Source: Haloarcula vallismortis ATCC 29715
GTDB lineage: Archaea; Halobacteriota; Halobacteria; Halobacteriales; Haloarculaceae
DNA: 64,000 bases
Reading direction: 5' to 3'
Assembly (NCBI RefSeq): GCF_000337775.1
Contig: NZ_AOLQ01000015.1
Coordinates: forward strand, 1-64,000
The translations under genes and the position numbers were made by a program. Positions 63,581-64,000 of this stretch are shown piece by piece (position 1 is the stretch's first letter; every line of letters begins with the position of its first letter). A model generated the notes under the pieces. It saw only the letters and a program-made list of their open reading frames with translations. It did no database searches and had not been told where the DNA came from.

Positions 63581-63889
63581 TCACTCAGATAGTTTTACAC
63601 TTCTATCAAATTTCGATACAACTACGTCTCCTGTCTTTTCTGTCACCCGAACAGCGGTGTCCGTATCGAGTGCCACAGCGTCTGCAACCTGTTCCGTTCC
63701 ACGTACTGGAACGTCGACACGATCGACGTCCGGAATCAGGCAGTCACGACGTCCGGCGCGTTCGAGCAGGACGTCACCGCTGGGGAAGTGCCAGACCCGC
63801 GTCACGGTTCGAAACACTGGCACCGACAGCGGTGCTTCGATGTGCCTGATAGCTCTCTTCTTCATCAAGCGACGTTGTACGTCCATCAT
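63581..63889 (-). CDS. Hypothetical small beta-rich protein
   Basis: A 102-residue protein with a basic N-terminus (MMDVQRRLMKKRAIRHIEAP) and beta-like strands: VFRTVTRVWHFPSGDVLLER, CLIPDVDRVDVPVRGTEQVA, TAVRVTEKTGDVVVSKF. I do not recognise a family. Codon choice on this strand looks coding, but overlapping frames exist on the other strand. A longer start at 63934 is possible. It lies upstream of gdhB on the same strand, 116 bases away, across the inverted repeat. Confidence 0.42.
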   Translation of the reverse strand: MMDVQRRLMKKRAIRHIEAPLSVPVFRTVTRVWHFPSGDVLLERAGRRDCLIPDVDRVDVPVRGTEQVADAVALDTDTAVRVTEKTGDVVVSKFDRSVKLSE

Positions 63890-64000
63890 AGCTGATCTGA
63901 GGCGGAAGCTGCTGGCTCTCTGAACGACGAGCAAGGACTGCCTGTATCGGCGACTGCGTGATGGCTGTCACGTGTCATGCGTTCCGGCCGTCGACCCATG

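Noticed and set aside
1-64000. tRNA genes or an integration site at a tRNA
   Set aside because: I saw no tRNA-like cloverleaf sequence near the recombinase-like gene or elsewhere by reading; a tRNA scan would settle it.

Overview
The window is haloarchaeal (class Halobacteria). Many proteins are acidic, the exported proteins carry twin-arginine lipoprotein signals, there is one Orc1/Cdc6 initiator, and several families are typical of the group (HalOD1, DUF7344, BGTF surface-glycoprotein domain, short IS6 elements). A Haloarcula-like plasmid or secondary chromosome is plausible but unproven. I found no rRNA, tRNA or CRISPR array. By eye, base composition is moderate and gene density low from 0 to 54 kb; from about 54.3 kb to the end the DNA is richer in G+C and more tightly packed, which suggests a mosaic replicon. 

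Region A (0-24 kb) is a surface-glycan locus. It holds a small membrane peptide with a GYG-rich tail, a sugar oxidoreductase, a Wzx-type flippase, a Tat lipoprotein with three carbohydrate-binding modules, two convergent beta-helix paralogs, five glycosyltransferases, a large GT-C-like membrane protein, an alkaline-phosphatase-superfamily hydrolase or transferase, an AsnB-type amidotransferase, a DUF1616 membrane protein and a large CARDB-type surface protein. Together they could build, flip, modify and bind an exported glycan. 

Region B (24-31 kb) is sparse. It has two small wHTH regulators, an orphan PhnM-like hydrolase, a xylose-dehydrogenase-like oxidoreductase, a TroA-fold binding lipoprotein and a frameshifted surface-glycoprotein remnant. 

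Region C (32-34 kb) is a replication origin: orc1/cdc6 with GGACA-core repeats on both sides, an AT-rich stretch and a pyrimidine tract. 

Region D (34.5-44.8 kb) holds a HalOD1 protein, a putative envelope export island (Tat lipoprotein, TetR, CARDB surface protein, RND/MmpL exporter, second TetR), a LUD-domain protein, a zinc-ribbon protein, a decayed bile-acid-symporter gene and a coiled-coil protein. 

Region E (45.3-48.1 kb) looks like the partition module: a tyrosine-recombinase-like protein, ParA and a small partner gene overlapping it by 4 bp. A 13-bp-period CTATACT repeat lies just upstream of the parA TATA box, a variant lies downstream of the operon, and another copy lies near 35 kb. 

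Region F (48.4-64 kb) has a GGR-family flavoprotein, an intact IS6 element, a divergent IclR regulator and NhaC antiporter, a DUF4864 protein divergent from a LOV-like protein lacking the photoactive cysteine, a DUF3592 protein, a tight operon (Nramp-like transporter, hyuA, hyuB), a ribbon-helix-helix regulator and glutamate dehydrogenase. Gene starts were chosen from family alignments and leaderless-type promoter spacing, because haloarchaeal genes often lack ribosome binding sites.
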